Assembly (NCBI GenBank): GCA_023052935.1
Contig: CM041292.1
Location: 40,446,139-40,510,138, forward strand
Origin: Piezodorus guildinii
Taxonomy: Eukaryota; Arthropoda; Insecta; Hemiptera; Pentatomidae
DNA length: 64,000 nt
Reading direction: 5' to 3'
Shown: one piece after another, positions 31,851-43,735 of the stretch
How positions within the stretch are numbered: position 1 is the stretch's first letter
How the letters are laid out: the number at the start of each line of letters is the position of its first letter
Notes under the pieces: generated by a model
Seen by the model: only the letters and a program-made list of their open reading frames with translations
Database searches by the model: none
What the model was told of the DNA's origin: nothing
Program-made: the position numbers and the translations under genes

Positions 31851-32657
31851 CTATATGAGGTAGGCGTTGTACATGTCCTGTCCTATCTGGGAGTAGACTG
31901 CATACTCGCCGTTCTCGAGGGCGTCGTAGTGGCCCGCCTGCCTGGCGCTGATGCCGTGGTGGCCGCCGTGGTCGTGGATGGTGTGGCTGTGGGTGTGGCC
32001 GCCGTGGCCGTGGTGCTGGTGCCCGTGGCCCAGGTCGCCGCCGTGCTTGTGAGCGTGCCCGCTGTAGCCGGTGTGCTTGTGCCGGTGGTCGTGGTGCCCG
32101 CCGTGGTCGTGGTCGTGAGCGTGGTGCCCGCCGTGGAGGTGCTTGTGGTCGTGTGAGCCTGGTGCTTGTGGCCGTGGCCGTGGTAGCCTTGGTGCTTGTG
32201 GGAATGGCCGTGGTGTCCACCGTGCTTGTGGGAATGGTCCGCTGTGCCGTGGTGTTTGTGTTCGTGGTCTGCCGACCCGTGGTGCTTATGCTCGTGGTCG
32301 TATGCACCATGGTGCTTGTGACCGTGTTCACTGTGGCCGTGGTGCTTGTGACCGTGGTAGGAGTGACCGATGTGTTTATGCTCATGGTCATGGCCACCAT
32401 GATGCTTATGTTCGTGTTCTGCCTCTCCCTGGTGCTTATGTTCGTGTTCATGTTCGCCGTGGTGCTTATGCTCGTGCTCTCCATGTCCAGCATGCTTATG
32501 CACGTGATCTACGTGTCCTCCATGTTCGTGTTTATGGTATACCAGATGTTTCTTCCCATGTCCACCATGGCCTTTACCTCCAATTATTTTGTAAACTGTG
32601 TGGGTATGCTTGATAATCTTTTCATGGACTGGAATTTTAATTATGACTTTTTTGTGC
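31851..32657 (-). CDS. HRP-B last exon (His repeats), frameshift near 32158
   Basis: The acceptor TTTGTTGCAG ends at 32658. GC content at third positions rises strongly along the exon: mixed CAT/CAC near 32450, almost only CAC near 32000. With one added base at the CC of 32158-32159 (GG on the coding strand), exons 2 and 3 total 873 nt, a multiple of three. Confidence 0.85.
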
Positions 32658-34640
32658 CTGCAACAAAGGAATATGTTATGATCCGTGACAGATGAATGAA
32701 GGGCCATTCATTGTTTTATTTTGTTTTTTATAGATTATGTTTTTAAAATTAGTTTTCAAAGAAGTTATCCTTTTTAAATTTTAATATTTATTTATTTTAA
32801 CATATACAGCTTTTTGTTGAAGATTATTCTCTTTAAATGAGCTAAATAAGAAATGAGTAACCTTTTATAAATAAGATTTAAGCTAATCAAATTAAAAATC
32901 TTTTGTTCCGTTTCTTTAAATTATGAATCCCACTATGTTTAGATAAACCTATTACTATAACTAATATAACTGAAAAACAAAAGTATTCTAAATAACTATT
33001 GGACACCAAAATTTAAAGTCAACAGGAAATAAATTAGTCCATCTTTAAGAAGTATTAAAAGAAAATTTCTTTTATAATTTATAGTTTACAAGATTTTAAA
33101 ATCAAGATACTCACGATTCAGCCACCTCCTGGTCTGCCACTGTCCGACATATCTGGCACCCGAGGATGACCAACCCGATCTGAAACAAATTTAAAATAAT
33201 CATTAATTTAAATTATATCATTCTAAAATATGAGTTTATGCTCGTAAATGTATTCATTCACCTTTGGCCCTAATATTCTACAGGATGCTTTATTTGTTAA
33301 GATTATAAGTTAACATTCTTTCTTAAGTACGAAAGGCAAAGTTTTACACCCATAAAGAAAATAAGGAAGGTTTACAGTTTTATGGTTGTGGAAAGAAGAT
33401 GCGAATGATTTAGCCAATTTTCGGCTGTACTATGCCCCTACGGATTATATTATGAAATTTATTTATTTTCAGACTCCAGAATCTCTTACGAGTCATTTGC
33501 AGAAATGGGACTTTCATCATTATATTTTATATCTATATTATTTTTTGGCTGATATATAAATATATCATTAACGTTTTATGATCAGATTTATTAAAATTTG
33601 ATAACTTTAAATAGGAGTTTCACATCAATCACTCTATGTATTTTTTAAACATTTTATTGATATTTACAACTGTATTAACAAGAAAAAATACATGAAGTAA
33701 ATGTGATAGCTATATGTTTATTAAATCATTAATTTGCAAAGTGACCATAAAATGTTCACTGTGATAACCCATTGGGTGTTCAATCGAGAGAGAAAGTAGT
33801 GCTGTGGTCTATTGCCACCGAGTGAAATTCCCTCGAAGTCGGACAAATTATTTATTATAAATTATTTTTTTTTTTAATTTTAAATATCTGAGGCTACAAA
33901 ATATTTGTCTAGTATTTCTTATCAAAATTATCCAAACCTTCAAATGAATGTAATCGGTTGAGTCTTGAAATAAACCAATGATGATACAGTTCCATATAAT
34001 TTGAGCTTAAAATTTCAAAATCTATACTTTTCCAATCTATGAAGGATTAAAATTGTTTTAGAAGTGTAACATAAGCAAATTATTATTTTTAGTTCATTAT
34101 GTGGGACCTCAAGATTCATTTAAATAAATTTTAACGCACAGGTACCAACTCATTCGAGGTATCTGAGGTTAAAGTAAAGTTAAGCTTAAATTAAGATTCG
34201 AGGTATCTGAGGTTACGCCATCAATACCTCGCAATGGACTAAATAAACTTGTTTTAGTGTTCTTTACTTTAGTGTAATAAAGTTTATTTTTGTGATAATA
34301 AAGCTCAAAATCGTTGTTGTATCTTAAATCAAACGCTGATCAAATTTTAAATATAACTATTCAGATAATTTAATACTGTGAGATGATTAGTGAGAATGTT
34401 AGTCTTTGTAACTGGAATCGAACATCTATTTTTACACTAAGGGTAACGCCACTTTGTTTAAATATAATTATTTATTAGCTGATTTTTTTTATTTGTAAAA
34501 GATGCCCGAAAATTCTTTATTGAATTTAGAATATCTGTTCCACTCTTTGAGTAGCTAATTTATACGGGAGTCCGCATTTAACTTAGTAATAATACTGTTA
34601 TATTGTATTTAGACCTTACCCAGTTTTGTGTGATAAACAT
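31851..34640 (-). CDS. HRP-B: secreted histidine-rich repeat protein, one frameshift
   Basis: Exon 2 (33179-33115) encodes IGLVILGCQICRTVADQEVAES, the core of a signal peptide. Exon 3 (32657-31851) begins in phase 2 with HKKVIIKIPVHEKIIKHTHT and then a ~10-residue repeat of the form GxxxHxHKHx (GAYDHEHKHH, GSADHEHKHH and others). At about 32158 the repeat switches frame; in the new frame His-repeats continue and the protein closes with DALENGEYAVYSQIGQDMYN and AYLI before TAG at 31851-31853. Both halves are clearly coding, so one base seems to be missing. Exon 1 should be tiny, as in HRP-A. A weak candidate is ATG at 34640 to the donor at 34620/34619 (7 codons, phase 0); it lies in non-unique surroundings. 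His-rich repeats suggest metal or pH binding in a secreted matrix; this is inference. Confidence 0.78.
33115..33179 (-). CDS. HRP-B signal-peptide exon
   Basis: The acceptor GTTTCAG and donor C|GTGAGT bound 65 nt entering in phase 0 and leaving in phase 2, exactly like HRP-A exon 2. It encodes a hydrophobic ILGCQIC core. Confidence 0.8.
33185..34610. other. Probable HRP-B intron 1 or upstream region
   Basis: AT-rich, with a Jockey-type 3' tail on the - strand at about 33650-33720 (inverted ACAGTTGTAAATATCAATAA). A short repeat, attcgaggtatctgaggtta, occurs at about 34152 and 34196. Confidence 0.45.
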
Positions 34641-34654
34641 TTTTGGGTATAATG

Positions 34655-35389
34655 AAAGTAGTTACTTCCAGATTTTCCAAATTTTCGTATTTCAGTTTTA
34701 CCCGAAAAAAAACCACGTTTTAGGGACCCTTGATTCGATATGTCAAAGTCCTGCAAAAAATTCTGTCTGTATGTGTATGTGACCAGTCAAGCTCAAGAAA
34801 CGACAAGTTGTGTGTACAACTGAAGTTTCAGATACATCAGATATACATCGAGATGTTACAGTAACATTTCAAACAAGGTGTTCAAGCTTGCATTTTTACT
34901 ATTTTCTTAAAAAACGGCTACAATAATTTTGATTAATCTCCCTAAATTCGTGTAAAATCGAATGCGCCTTAATATTATATCGTTATCATCTTGTTATTAT
35001 TATGTTGACCGAATTCGATAAAGGATAAATGAGTGAAAATGTGTTTTTATGTAATGTTTTTTTTTTTTTTTTTTTTTTTGTTTTTTTACATAATAACGTA
35101 ACATTATAAATATTATGATAAAATGTGAGAAAGCTATAAAGTGGGGAATTTCGAAAAAAGTATTACTTTAAACAAAAATTTGTATAATGTAATGGAGACT
35201 GGTGAAAATCGGATAAAACTAAGTGATAATAATATAATAGATTATATCAGTATTCTATCGAAACTCAATTTAATTATTTAACATTTTTTCATCTGTAGTT
35301 TTTTTTAAGTTCTTAAATTGATTTCAACAAATAGCTCATTTACTTATTGTATTTATGTACAGTTGTAAATTTCAATAAAAGATTTACAA

Positions 35390-35422
<33 letters not shown>

Positions 35423-35462
35423 ACGGTGGTAAGTGAAAGTCGTGTGTTGCGAGCACCAGACT
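34655..35462 (+). repeat. AF element, diverged copy
   Basis: It aligns with the 46.6-kb copy from the GAATTCCAG-like region (about 34670) to the 3' end GTAAGTGAAAGTCGTGTG (35431-35448) and its GCACCAGA tail. A Jockey tail (35333-35376) and a TA run are inserted just before the end. A poly-T tract lies at about 35059-35080. Confidence 0.7.
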
Positions 35463-36241
35463 ATATGTTTTTATTTCCTTCAAATAAAACATGAAGTATT
35501 TAAAAACATATATTCTGGAGCTCGTTAATTGAATATTTATTTCTAGATCCTCTGCTCGTAGATGCCCTGGGAGTATTCCACTTTAAAGGAGACTCAGCCG
35601 TAGCCTAGTACCCATTATTTCTATCTAGGGACCGTAGACAGAAAAAGAAGTAGTTGGACTAGAAAAAGAAAAGCAAAGTGAGAGATAGATAAGGGGACGT
35701 GGAATGTGGGCGCCACAAAAACTGTTGGTTCTTCCCGAGGAGGAACCCATTCATCTCAAATGTATTTGTTCATCTCTTTGTTTGTTATCGATTATTTAAT
35801 AATTAAAGGCTAATTAAAATTATTTCATAGAAAATTTAAATTTTTAGTGTTGTTGATGTTATATAAGAAGCCGAGTTGAAGGAATCGGCAAGACACCCAG
35901 ATGTGTCGTCTAAGGGACTATTAAATAAAGTAAGAGTTTAAAAAATTTAAAGAATTATATTTAGTTTCATTATGAACACAAGTTTTAGATTAAATAATGT
36001 AACAATGTTATATAACAATTATGTGCTATTGATTATTATCTCAGGATTTTATGTCCTACTCATCATTTCACATTACATTTTACAACTTTGTATATAAGAT
36101 AACATTTTTAAAAAATCTTTATCTTTCCAACAGTATATTATACATCTATACTACTATTTTTATGTTTGGAAAAAAACAAGAACAAAAAAACATTTTTTGC
36201 TCTTTTCTTCTTTAGTTGTTTATCCAATATGTTAAACTTGT

Positions 36242-36522
36242 TTGTTTGTTTATTCGTTTAACGTCACTTTATGCTACTATGGCTAATCGGACGATGCTAC
36301 AGTGGGAGTCCTAAATTTTGCCTATCCAGGTTTTATAGGGATCTTTAACGAGTACCTGACATCGCACAGGCTCGGGACCACCTTTTAACGTCCCCTCCGA
36401 AGGACGGCATAACTAAGGATTTTTTACTCCCATTAAAAAATCCTAGGGCCACCCGCAGGTTTGAACCCGCGACCTTTGGCATAGAAAGCTGTTATGCTAG
36501 CAACTACGCTATGGGTAACCCC
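36242..36522 (-). mobile_element. tRNA-derived SINE, family 1, with 14-bp target duplication
   Basis: tatgttaaacttgt flanks it at 36228-36241 and 36523-36536. On the - strand the head carries an A-box-like TAGCGTAGTTGC and a B-box-like GGTTCAAACCTGC, then a body with CCGTCCTTCGGAGGGGACGT, GGTACTCGTTAAAGATC and a tail GTGACGTTAAAC + AATAAACAAACAAAC. This is the best preserved copy in the window. Confidence 0.88.
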
Positions 36523-36605
36523 TATGTTAAACTTGTATAACTAGCCTTATTTTATAATTCTTTGGAATCTACAAAATTAAAGGATCTTTAGCGGAAGAAA
36601 ATTAA

Positions 36606-38666
36606 AAAGGGCCTAGCCGGATAAGCATGTGAAATCTGCCCCCGCGTGTATTTGAACCAAATTTATACCATTGAGTCACAGCTATTAGAAACAACCTTAC
36701 GCAAATTTTTAGCCCCTTAATCCTAACGGGGGGGAAGTTATGGAGGGGGAAAGATAAAACAAAAAAAAATGTTTTCTCCTGAACTGCTCAACTGATTTTC
36801 ACGAGAAAAAATATATGTTATGGATTTCATAAATAGGTTTTAAAAAATATTTTTTTAAATTTTTTTCCACAAAAATATTGGTCCCAAAAAATTTTTGAAT
36901 TTTTCAAAAAAATATTTTTTTGTTATGATGGTTTGGTACACCTCCAATTTTTCGCTACTTTATTTCATTATAGGGTACTCCATAACATATATTTTTTTCA
37001 ATTTTATCGGAAGTGTACCCATGGTGAAAAATGAAAAAAACAATTTTTTCTCCTGAACGAATCAACCGACTTTCACTAAAAAAATATATGTTAATGGTTT
37101 TCTAACAGAGTTTCAAAAAACATTTTTTTGAATTTTTTATTTCGATAACGTGAGTCAAAATTTTTATTTTTAATTTTTCAAAAATAAATTTTAAATTATG
37201 TTAGATTAGTACACCAACAATTTTTTACTAATTTGATTCATTGGAGGGTCCTGCACAATATTTTTTTTTTCAAGTTGGTCTAAAATGTACCCAATAAGGA
37301 AAAAAAAAAAAAAAAACAGCATTTTTTCAGCTCTCTGAGTAGTAGCTGGTCACGCATGAAAAGTAGGGATAGAGCTGTGGGATCGTAATGTCATTAGATA
37401 TCACTTACACACTATGCACATACATACTATTCATTATAACTATTATTATAAATATCTTATATTGGATCAAATATATTTTTTTTTTTTTGTATTTAGTTAA
37501 TTTTTCTTGCTTGGATAACTACTACACTATATGCTATATTTATATAAAACGTAACTAAAAAGATTTTTTTAATATATATTTTTTCATATTATTATATGTT
37601 AAATAATCAAAAAAGTTAACAGTCGACAGGCTTTTTGTCGAACACTTCATGCAAGTCTGTCATCATAACTTTTTTTGATTAACATATAATAATATGAAAA
37701 AATATATATTTAAAAAACCTTTTTAGTTACGTTTTATATAAATATAGCATATAGTGCTGTGTAGTAGTTATCCAAGTAAATAGAATTAACTAAATGCAAA
37801 AAAAAATAAATATATTCGATCCAATATAAGATATTTATAATAATAGGTATAATAAATAGTATGTATGTGCATAGTGTGTAAGTGATATCTAATGACATTA
37901 CGATCCCACAGCTAGGGATAGAGCTCTTCAGGCGTGACCTCAGAGAGCTGAAAAAATGCTGTTTTTTTTATTTTTCCTTATTGGGTACATTTTAGACCAA
38001 CTTGAAAAAAAAAAATATTGTGCAGGACCCTCCAATGAATCAAATTAGTAAACAATTGTTGTTGTACTAATCTAACATAATTTAAAATTTTTGAAAAATT
38101 AAAAAAAAAAATTTTGACTCACGTTTTCGAAATAAAAAATTCAAAACAATGTTTTTTGAGACTCTGTTAGAAAACCATTAACGTATATTTTTTTAGTGAA
38201 AGTCGGTTGATTCGTTCAGGAGAAAAAATTGTTTTTTTCATTTTTCACCATGGGGTACACTTCCGATAAAATTGAAAAAAATATATGTTATGGAGGACCC
38301 TATAATGAAATAAAGTAGCGAAAAATTGGAGGTGTACCAAACCATCATAACCAAAAAATATTTTTTTGAAAAATTCAAAACTTTTTTGGGACCAATATTT
38401 TCGTGGAAAAAAATTTAAAAAAATATTTTTTGAAACCTACTTATAAAATCCATAACATATATTTTTCTCGTGAAAATCAGTTGAGCAGTTCAGGAGAAAA
38501 CAATTTTTTTTGTTTTATCTTTCCCCCTCCATAACTTCCCCCTCGTTAGGATTAAGGGGCTAAAAATTTGCGTAAGGTTGTTTCTCATAGGTGTGACTCA
38601 ATGGTATAAATTTGGTTTAAATACACGCGGGGGCAGATTTCACATGCTTATCCGGCTAGGCCCTTT
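36606..38666. mobile_element. Foldback element FB1, ~1-kb inverted arms
   Basis: The left arm (36606-37619) and right arm (37666-38666) are inverted copies over their whole length, joined by a 46-bp spacer (37620-37665). The outer ends read AAAGGGCCTAGCCGGATAAG. Within each arm a ~250-300-bp block with 'ctgaac..tcaaccgattttcac' occurs twice in diverged form. No transposase ORF. It is inserted in the middle of an AF copy. The transcript would fold into a very long hairpin. Confidence 0.88.
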
Positions 38667-39224
38667 CAGTATTTAACCCCTGTCAGACTATTTCAATCAG
38701 AATGAAACCTACATGATGTTAAAGCCCATTGAATTTTACATTGATATAGTAAGTTTAATCAAAATCGTAAAAAGTGGCTCTTCTGGTTTTGTCGATTTTG
38801 ATGAAAAATCTGCTGTGACATCTCAGGTATATATGAATATTAAATTTGTTTCATACATCGTTCTCGAACTAGACTTTCCACACACACACACAGACCTTTT
38901 TGCGCGCCTTGGTCATTTGGATCCTAAAACATATATTTGTAGTGGAAATCCGAACCCAAAATTCTCGGCGAGATTGTGAAAAATTAAATTGAATACATAA
39001 TGTCTTAATTTTACATGCAGAAGATGTAATATATGAATTGGACAAATAAATGGATTCCTTAAAAATGGCATGAATACTACTATGTACTATATACTAATAC
39101 TATAAATACATGAAAAAATGGTAGGAAAACAATAATGTTGACTAAAGAAGATATTAATCAAATTCAATAATAAACCTGATAGTATTATAGCATATTATAT
39201 AAAATATTATACATAGCATATTAA

Positions 39225-39880
39225 CAGGTTTTGGATAGATGGGCGAAACATTTTGAGGATGTACTCGGAACTGTCCAGGGTGTAACTAAGGCGGAAGTCA
39301 CTGCAGTTGATGATTTGGACATTAGGGTCTCCCCGGATGCAGAACCTCCTTCAATAGAAAATTTTATGGATGCCGTGGATTATTTAAAGTCTAATAGAGC
39401 TCCTGGAGAGGACAATTTACCTGCGGAACTATTTAAATATGGAGGTGAATACTTATGTCAAAGAATTTACCATCTTATTCTTGAAATATGGAACAATGAA
39501 TTTATGCCAAAGGTGTTCGAAATTGATTCTTCCGCTCTTTATGAAAGGAGAAAATATGTCAAAACTACAGAGGCATAACCCTGTTAAACGTTATTTATAA
39601 AATCCTAGCAAATATCTGAACTACAAGACTAAAAATTTACTCGAAACAGATGGATTACCAATGCGGCTTCAGGCCTAACAGGGTTACTATTGATCAAATA
39701 TTTGAAATATTATTTTACGACAAGTGCTAGAGAAATGTTATGAAGTTAATACGGATGTTGATATGTATGTTATTCATTGATTTTAAGCAGGCTTTTGATC
39801 CTATGGATAGATATCAGCTGTTTGATGCCCTAAAAGAATTTAAAGTTCCGTTTAAACAAATAATAACAACGAAATGTAAT
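39225..39880 (+). pseudogene. RTE-type reverse-transcriptase fragment
   Basis: A 115-codon open stretch (39231-39578) carries WAKHFEDVLG, SNRAPGEDNLPAELFKYGGE and LEIWNNEFMP, the linker before the RT fingers. After frame changes it continues with YQCGFRPNRVTIDQIFE and HIDFKQAFDPMD. It ends near 39880 before the YADD motif. It is not the same copy as 6901-9933 but belongs to a related family. Confidence 0.75.
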
Positions 39881-40665
39881 ATATATGAGGATTATTTGTT
39901 AATATGAGTTAAACCGTGTTCGAATTATAGCCATTCGGACTTTTCCAGAAAATAATTAAACTAAATTCTGTCAAGTCCCCCTCCGGGTATGTGAGGTCCT
40001 TCAGCCAACTAGTGGCCACTCAAAAAAATGATTGGGAAATGATTAACCTTCCCTATATCCATTATCCATAATCTACGAGGAAGCCTCATCGCGCTGTCAA
40101 GGATACGCGCTGTCGTGCCTACAGAAAAAGAAAATCAAATTAATATTCATTCCTGCTTATTCATCATTTAATTTCTTGATAATTCGGTACCTTGGCCAGT
40201 TTCGACTACTCCTTCTCTCCCGTTAAACCATAGCCTATATCGTCTTACAAAAGCACCCGGAGGTATTCCTTTAATCAATGAATATATTTTGAGGGCACAG
40301 CTACAATGTAATTGTATAACATTAGGACATTACAAAGGTCAAGACGACCTGCAACGGGAGATAGATTAAGTTCATTTGGTGGAGAGGTTAAGGAGGTCCA
40401 AGAAGCGGACCATAAAACAGGCATCAAAGTTGGATCATTATCTTGCAGGGGCTATTGCCCGGCCTTTGAACTCTCAAGTGGGCAGTCTTGTCTCAACTGT
40501 GTGCTCGTTCTGTCACGAACAGATAAAAACCTAAGAGAACTATGTCACGAAAGACATTTTCCACCTGTAGAAAAAATAACGGGTCATGCGTAGATGATTT
40601 CCGGAGTCTTCCTTCGAAGGAACACCAAGTTTATCTCTAAGTTTTTGCTTACAAACATTTCTCTT
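39881..40665. other. Unrecognised, slightly GC-richer stretch
   Basis: A + strand ORF at 40312-40593 shows no recognisable motif. Possibly old transposon sequence. Confidence 0.35.
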
Positions 40666-40669
40666 TGTT

Positions 40670-40965
40670 GGATATTTATTCTACGCCAATTTGTGCTGCT
40701 GTTACTAATCAGAAAATCCAGATTATTAGTTGGAATCCTAAATTTTGTCTTTAATGGTTTAATTAGGATAGGGATCTTCAACGAGTAACTGACATCAAAC
40801 AGGCTCGAGACCACCATTTTATGTCCCTTCCGAAAGAACGGCATAACCAAGGAATTTTTTAATCATTTAAAAAAAAAAACCTAGGACCATATGCCGGGTT
40901 TCGAACCTACGAACTTGGGCATAGCAAGCTGTTATGCTAGCCACTTCACCACAGTCACCTCGTTT
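40670..40965 (-). mobile_element. SINE family 1, diverged copy
   Basis: The same order as at 36242-36522 read on -: a tRNA-like head near 40960 (GCTAGCATAACAGC, GGTTCGAAACCC), the GTTATGCCGTTC block, and GGATTCCAACTAATAAT towards 40730. Confidence 0.7.
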
Positions 40966-41604
40966 AAGTTTTGTAGTGTACATATAAATTATAGTTACAG
41001 TGTTCATACTTATAAGCAATAAAATATAAGACTCCTACTAATCAGAAGTCAGCATAAAGAAAACAATTATTTTTCCTTATAATCATGGCCTAACAAACTT
41101 GGTATTGTCATAAAAGGTAATCAAAACCTTAGTTAAATCGTGTTGTTCTTCGAGTTTCTGCACTAACCCGTTGTAAAAAATAACTCAATAGCAGGCTGGA
41201 CACAAGTCTTGTGTTATTCAGAGTGCTACAATATTGTAGGTAGGTGAGTTAAAAATCTGAGGCGTTTTCCAGTCACATAAGATTATTTGAATATAACTGC
41301 ATTGCACAACAACTATAAACAAAACAGCCAAGATAACAAACAAAATAATGTTGCATCATATACTTCATGGAATAGAATAGAATAGAAAAATATTTTATTC
41401 TGGAACTTAATACTTTAAGAATAAAATGGATGTTACAAATAAAGATAGTACGTCTGGACAGAATACATTAAATAGATTGAATCATATACAAAACTAAATT
41501 ATTTACAAAGGTATAAGAGGTACAGAAAGATTTTTATACATACTTTATAATCTATATGTAGGACTTGACCTCAGTCGCTCTGTATCCTGAACAGGTATCT
41601 TTAT

Positions 41605-42135
41605 TATTTTTTTTATATTTTATTGAAATTTACAACTGTATAGGAATAGATCAAGTAAATATTCTCATGAAAGGTAGTGTACATGAAAAACATGAAGAGA
41701 AACTGCCCATTGGCAGCACTCTAGTAATCAATCTAAACAAGAAGGTCTCGAGGCCATCTTCTTTTCAGACGCTTCGGAGGATTGTTGGGAATTGAAGAGG
41801 AAGCAAGGATTGAAACTAGTTGGTTTAGAGTGGGAGTGGAGTATGTCATAGAAGGATTGATACCTGGTTCGGGCCAAATCAGCTACAAAGGGAATATTAA
41901 GGTCTTTATGGATGAGCTTATTCGTGACATAATAATGAGTGTTGACGATTTTTCGAAGGATTTTGGATTGTAAGGATTCAATACGGGAAGAATTTGATGG
42001 TTTAGTGGAGCCCCATACTCAACTCCATAAGTCCAGATAGGTCTTATGATGGTCATGTAGACGAGTCTTTTGTAACTAAGTGGAAGTTTAGAGCGTTTGT
42101 CTAGTAAGTGTTGAAGTAACAGTTTCTTGTCGTTT
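41605..42135 (-). mobile_element. Jockey-type LINE, 3' end
   Basis: On the - strand the RT C-terminus reads SYKRLVYMTIIRPIWTYGVE, followed by PLNHQIL, then a non-coding tail ending in ACAGTTGTAAATTTCAATA at about 41615. Related to 6205-6725 and 48650-48955. Several stops. Confidence 0.7.
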
Positions 42136-42139
42136 CATT

Positions 42140-43560
42140 CTAGTGTGCGGATTCCATGTTAAACGTTCTTTATTATTTAAATGTGAAATTATCGCTCAAA
42201 GTAATTTTTTAAAAATGGTAATATAAATAACAAAACTTTTCATTGACATAAAAAAACAAAGAAACTTTTAGAGTTAATAGTTAAATAATAACTACTTTAA
42301 TTGAAGTAAGCTAAGTGATTAAGTTGCTCTTATTTTTGGAGATCTCAGTTGCTTTATATGTCATAAATTGAAATGATATTTTAGTTCTGTTATTTTGCAA
42401 TTTCAAGATATATTCTTAATAATTTTTAGATCAATATTTTCCCTGCTATATCTGAAGTTAATTGAAAGTCAAGAGAGTAATTCTAAAAAATAGAATAATT
42501 GAGTGATAAACGCATCTATTTAATATAACGTTTAATTAAATATAACGTTATAACTTCTTACATATACGTCGGTTTGAAATAATACTAGGGGATGCTTTCA
42601 CAGATTAGTTGTAGTAGAGTATTTCAAAGGTGGCAGTTAATAACAGAAGGTCTTTAAAAGTCTTAAGCCCCGTCTAAAATGTTGATGAATTTAGTTCTGC
42701 TACATGAATAATATTAACTAGATCTCCTCTGTTATTTTAATTAGAACGCAGCTGATATTTGTAAATATTGAAGGATTTTATTACAATAATGTATTTAGCG
42801 TGATTTAAGTTTATAATAATAAGAGCTGAAAAATATGAACGCTCTCTTTTAGCCAGACCCAGTGTCTTCTGGATTACACTCCTGTCTAACATCCGCCCTG
42901 CTTCTTTCATATCCTCATTTAAAGCTCTCCTCTTTTAATACATACTTACTTCCCCACCAATTTTATTTTGCCAACTAAGTGAGGTGAAAAATGTTTGTAC
43001 CAATTGCTGTAAAGTTGATTTTTATCTTAGATTCATTCTAATTTTATTTTTAAAAAATCTCTTGTGTGCATAAATATATTATTCTACTTTCCTCTCTCTC
43101 TTTTGATTATTAAAACGTTATTGTATATGTTATGATAATTAATTTTTACAGTGTTTTAATGTTCTTTGGCCAGTTATAATTTTTATTTTTCTTGTTCATA
43201 TTTTTTATTTTGGGTGACCTCGTCCCCAGAATAAGGTTTCTTTTTTGTATCTATGATAGATTATGATCCAAATTATTTAATTGGAATCTTAGTGAATTGA
43301 ATAAATACTACTGACTCGGAAGAAAACGAGAAAGAAGTATGATATTATATTGTGTTGGCTAGGAATGCATAGCACAGAGTCACCGCCTAGTGGCGTGTGG
43401 GACCAGTCAATTTTCCGCTAGAGAGGAGATGAAAGGCCGGGGAAGAATGCTATCACGGCAGTCTCCTACTGCTCTCACCATCGGCTACCTGTAAGTCGCT
43501 ATCCTATTGTTCTCAGACGGAGAATGTCGAGGTTTAAAAGTAGCATATTTAGTTAATAAA
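42140..43560. other. AT-rich intergenic stretch
   Basis: No gene or element supported. A GC-richer patch at about 43365-43510 (agtcaccgcctagtggcgtg) is not recognised. Confidence 0.4.
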
Positions 43561-43564
43561 AAAT

Positions 43565-43735
43565 AGTTTATACTTGTTTGTTTATTCATTTAACGTCACT
43601 TTTATGCTAATGTGTATAATCAGACGATACTACAATTGGAGTCCTAAATTTTACCTATCCAGATTTAATTAGGGGATCATTATCAAGTACCAGACATCGT
43701 ACAGCCTGGAGACCACCATTTATGACCCCTCGATG
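43565..43735 (-). mobile_element. SINE family 1, head-truncated
   Basis: It contains the inverted tail (TTGTTTGTTTATTCATTTAACG), GGAGTCCTAAATTTTACC and the GTACCAGACATCGTACAG block, then stops before the tRNA-like head. Confidence 0.65.

Larger units (their letters stand above)
36050..38990 (-). repeat. AF element, reverse copy split by a SINE and a foldback
   Basis: Two nested insertions removed, the - strand reads as one AF copy. The middle part at 36540-36605 (gaatctacaaaattaaagg) continues at 38667-38990 with the segment around TGTCAGACTATTTCAATCAG, the (CA)n at 38882-38892 and the 5' region. The SINE at 36242-36522 and the foldback at 36606-38666 interrupt it. The AF insertion is therefore the oldest of the three. 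Confidence 0.7.

Noticed and set aside
31833..32695. + strand and alternative-frame ORFs over the HRP-B repeats
   Set aside because: Open frames are a by-product of the His-codon repeat; only the - strand frames give a signal-peptide link and His repeats.
34612..34640. Seven-codon exon as firm first exon of HRP-B
   Set aside because: Phase and donor fit, but no TATA box is seen and it borders an AF copy; kept only as a weak candidate in the HRP-B entry.
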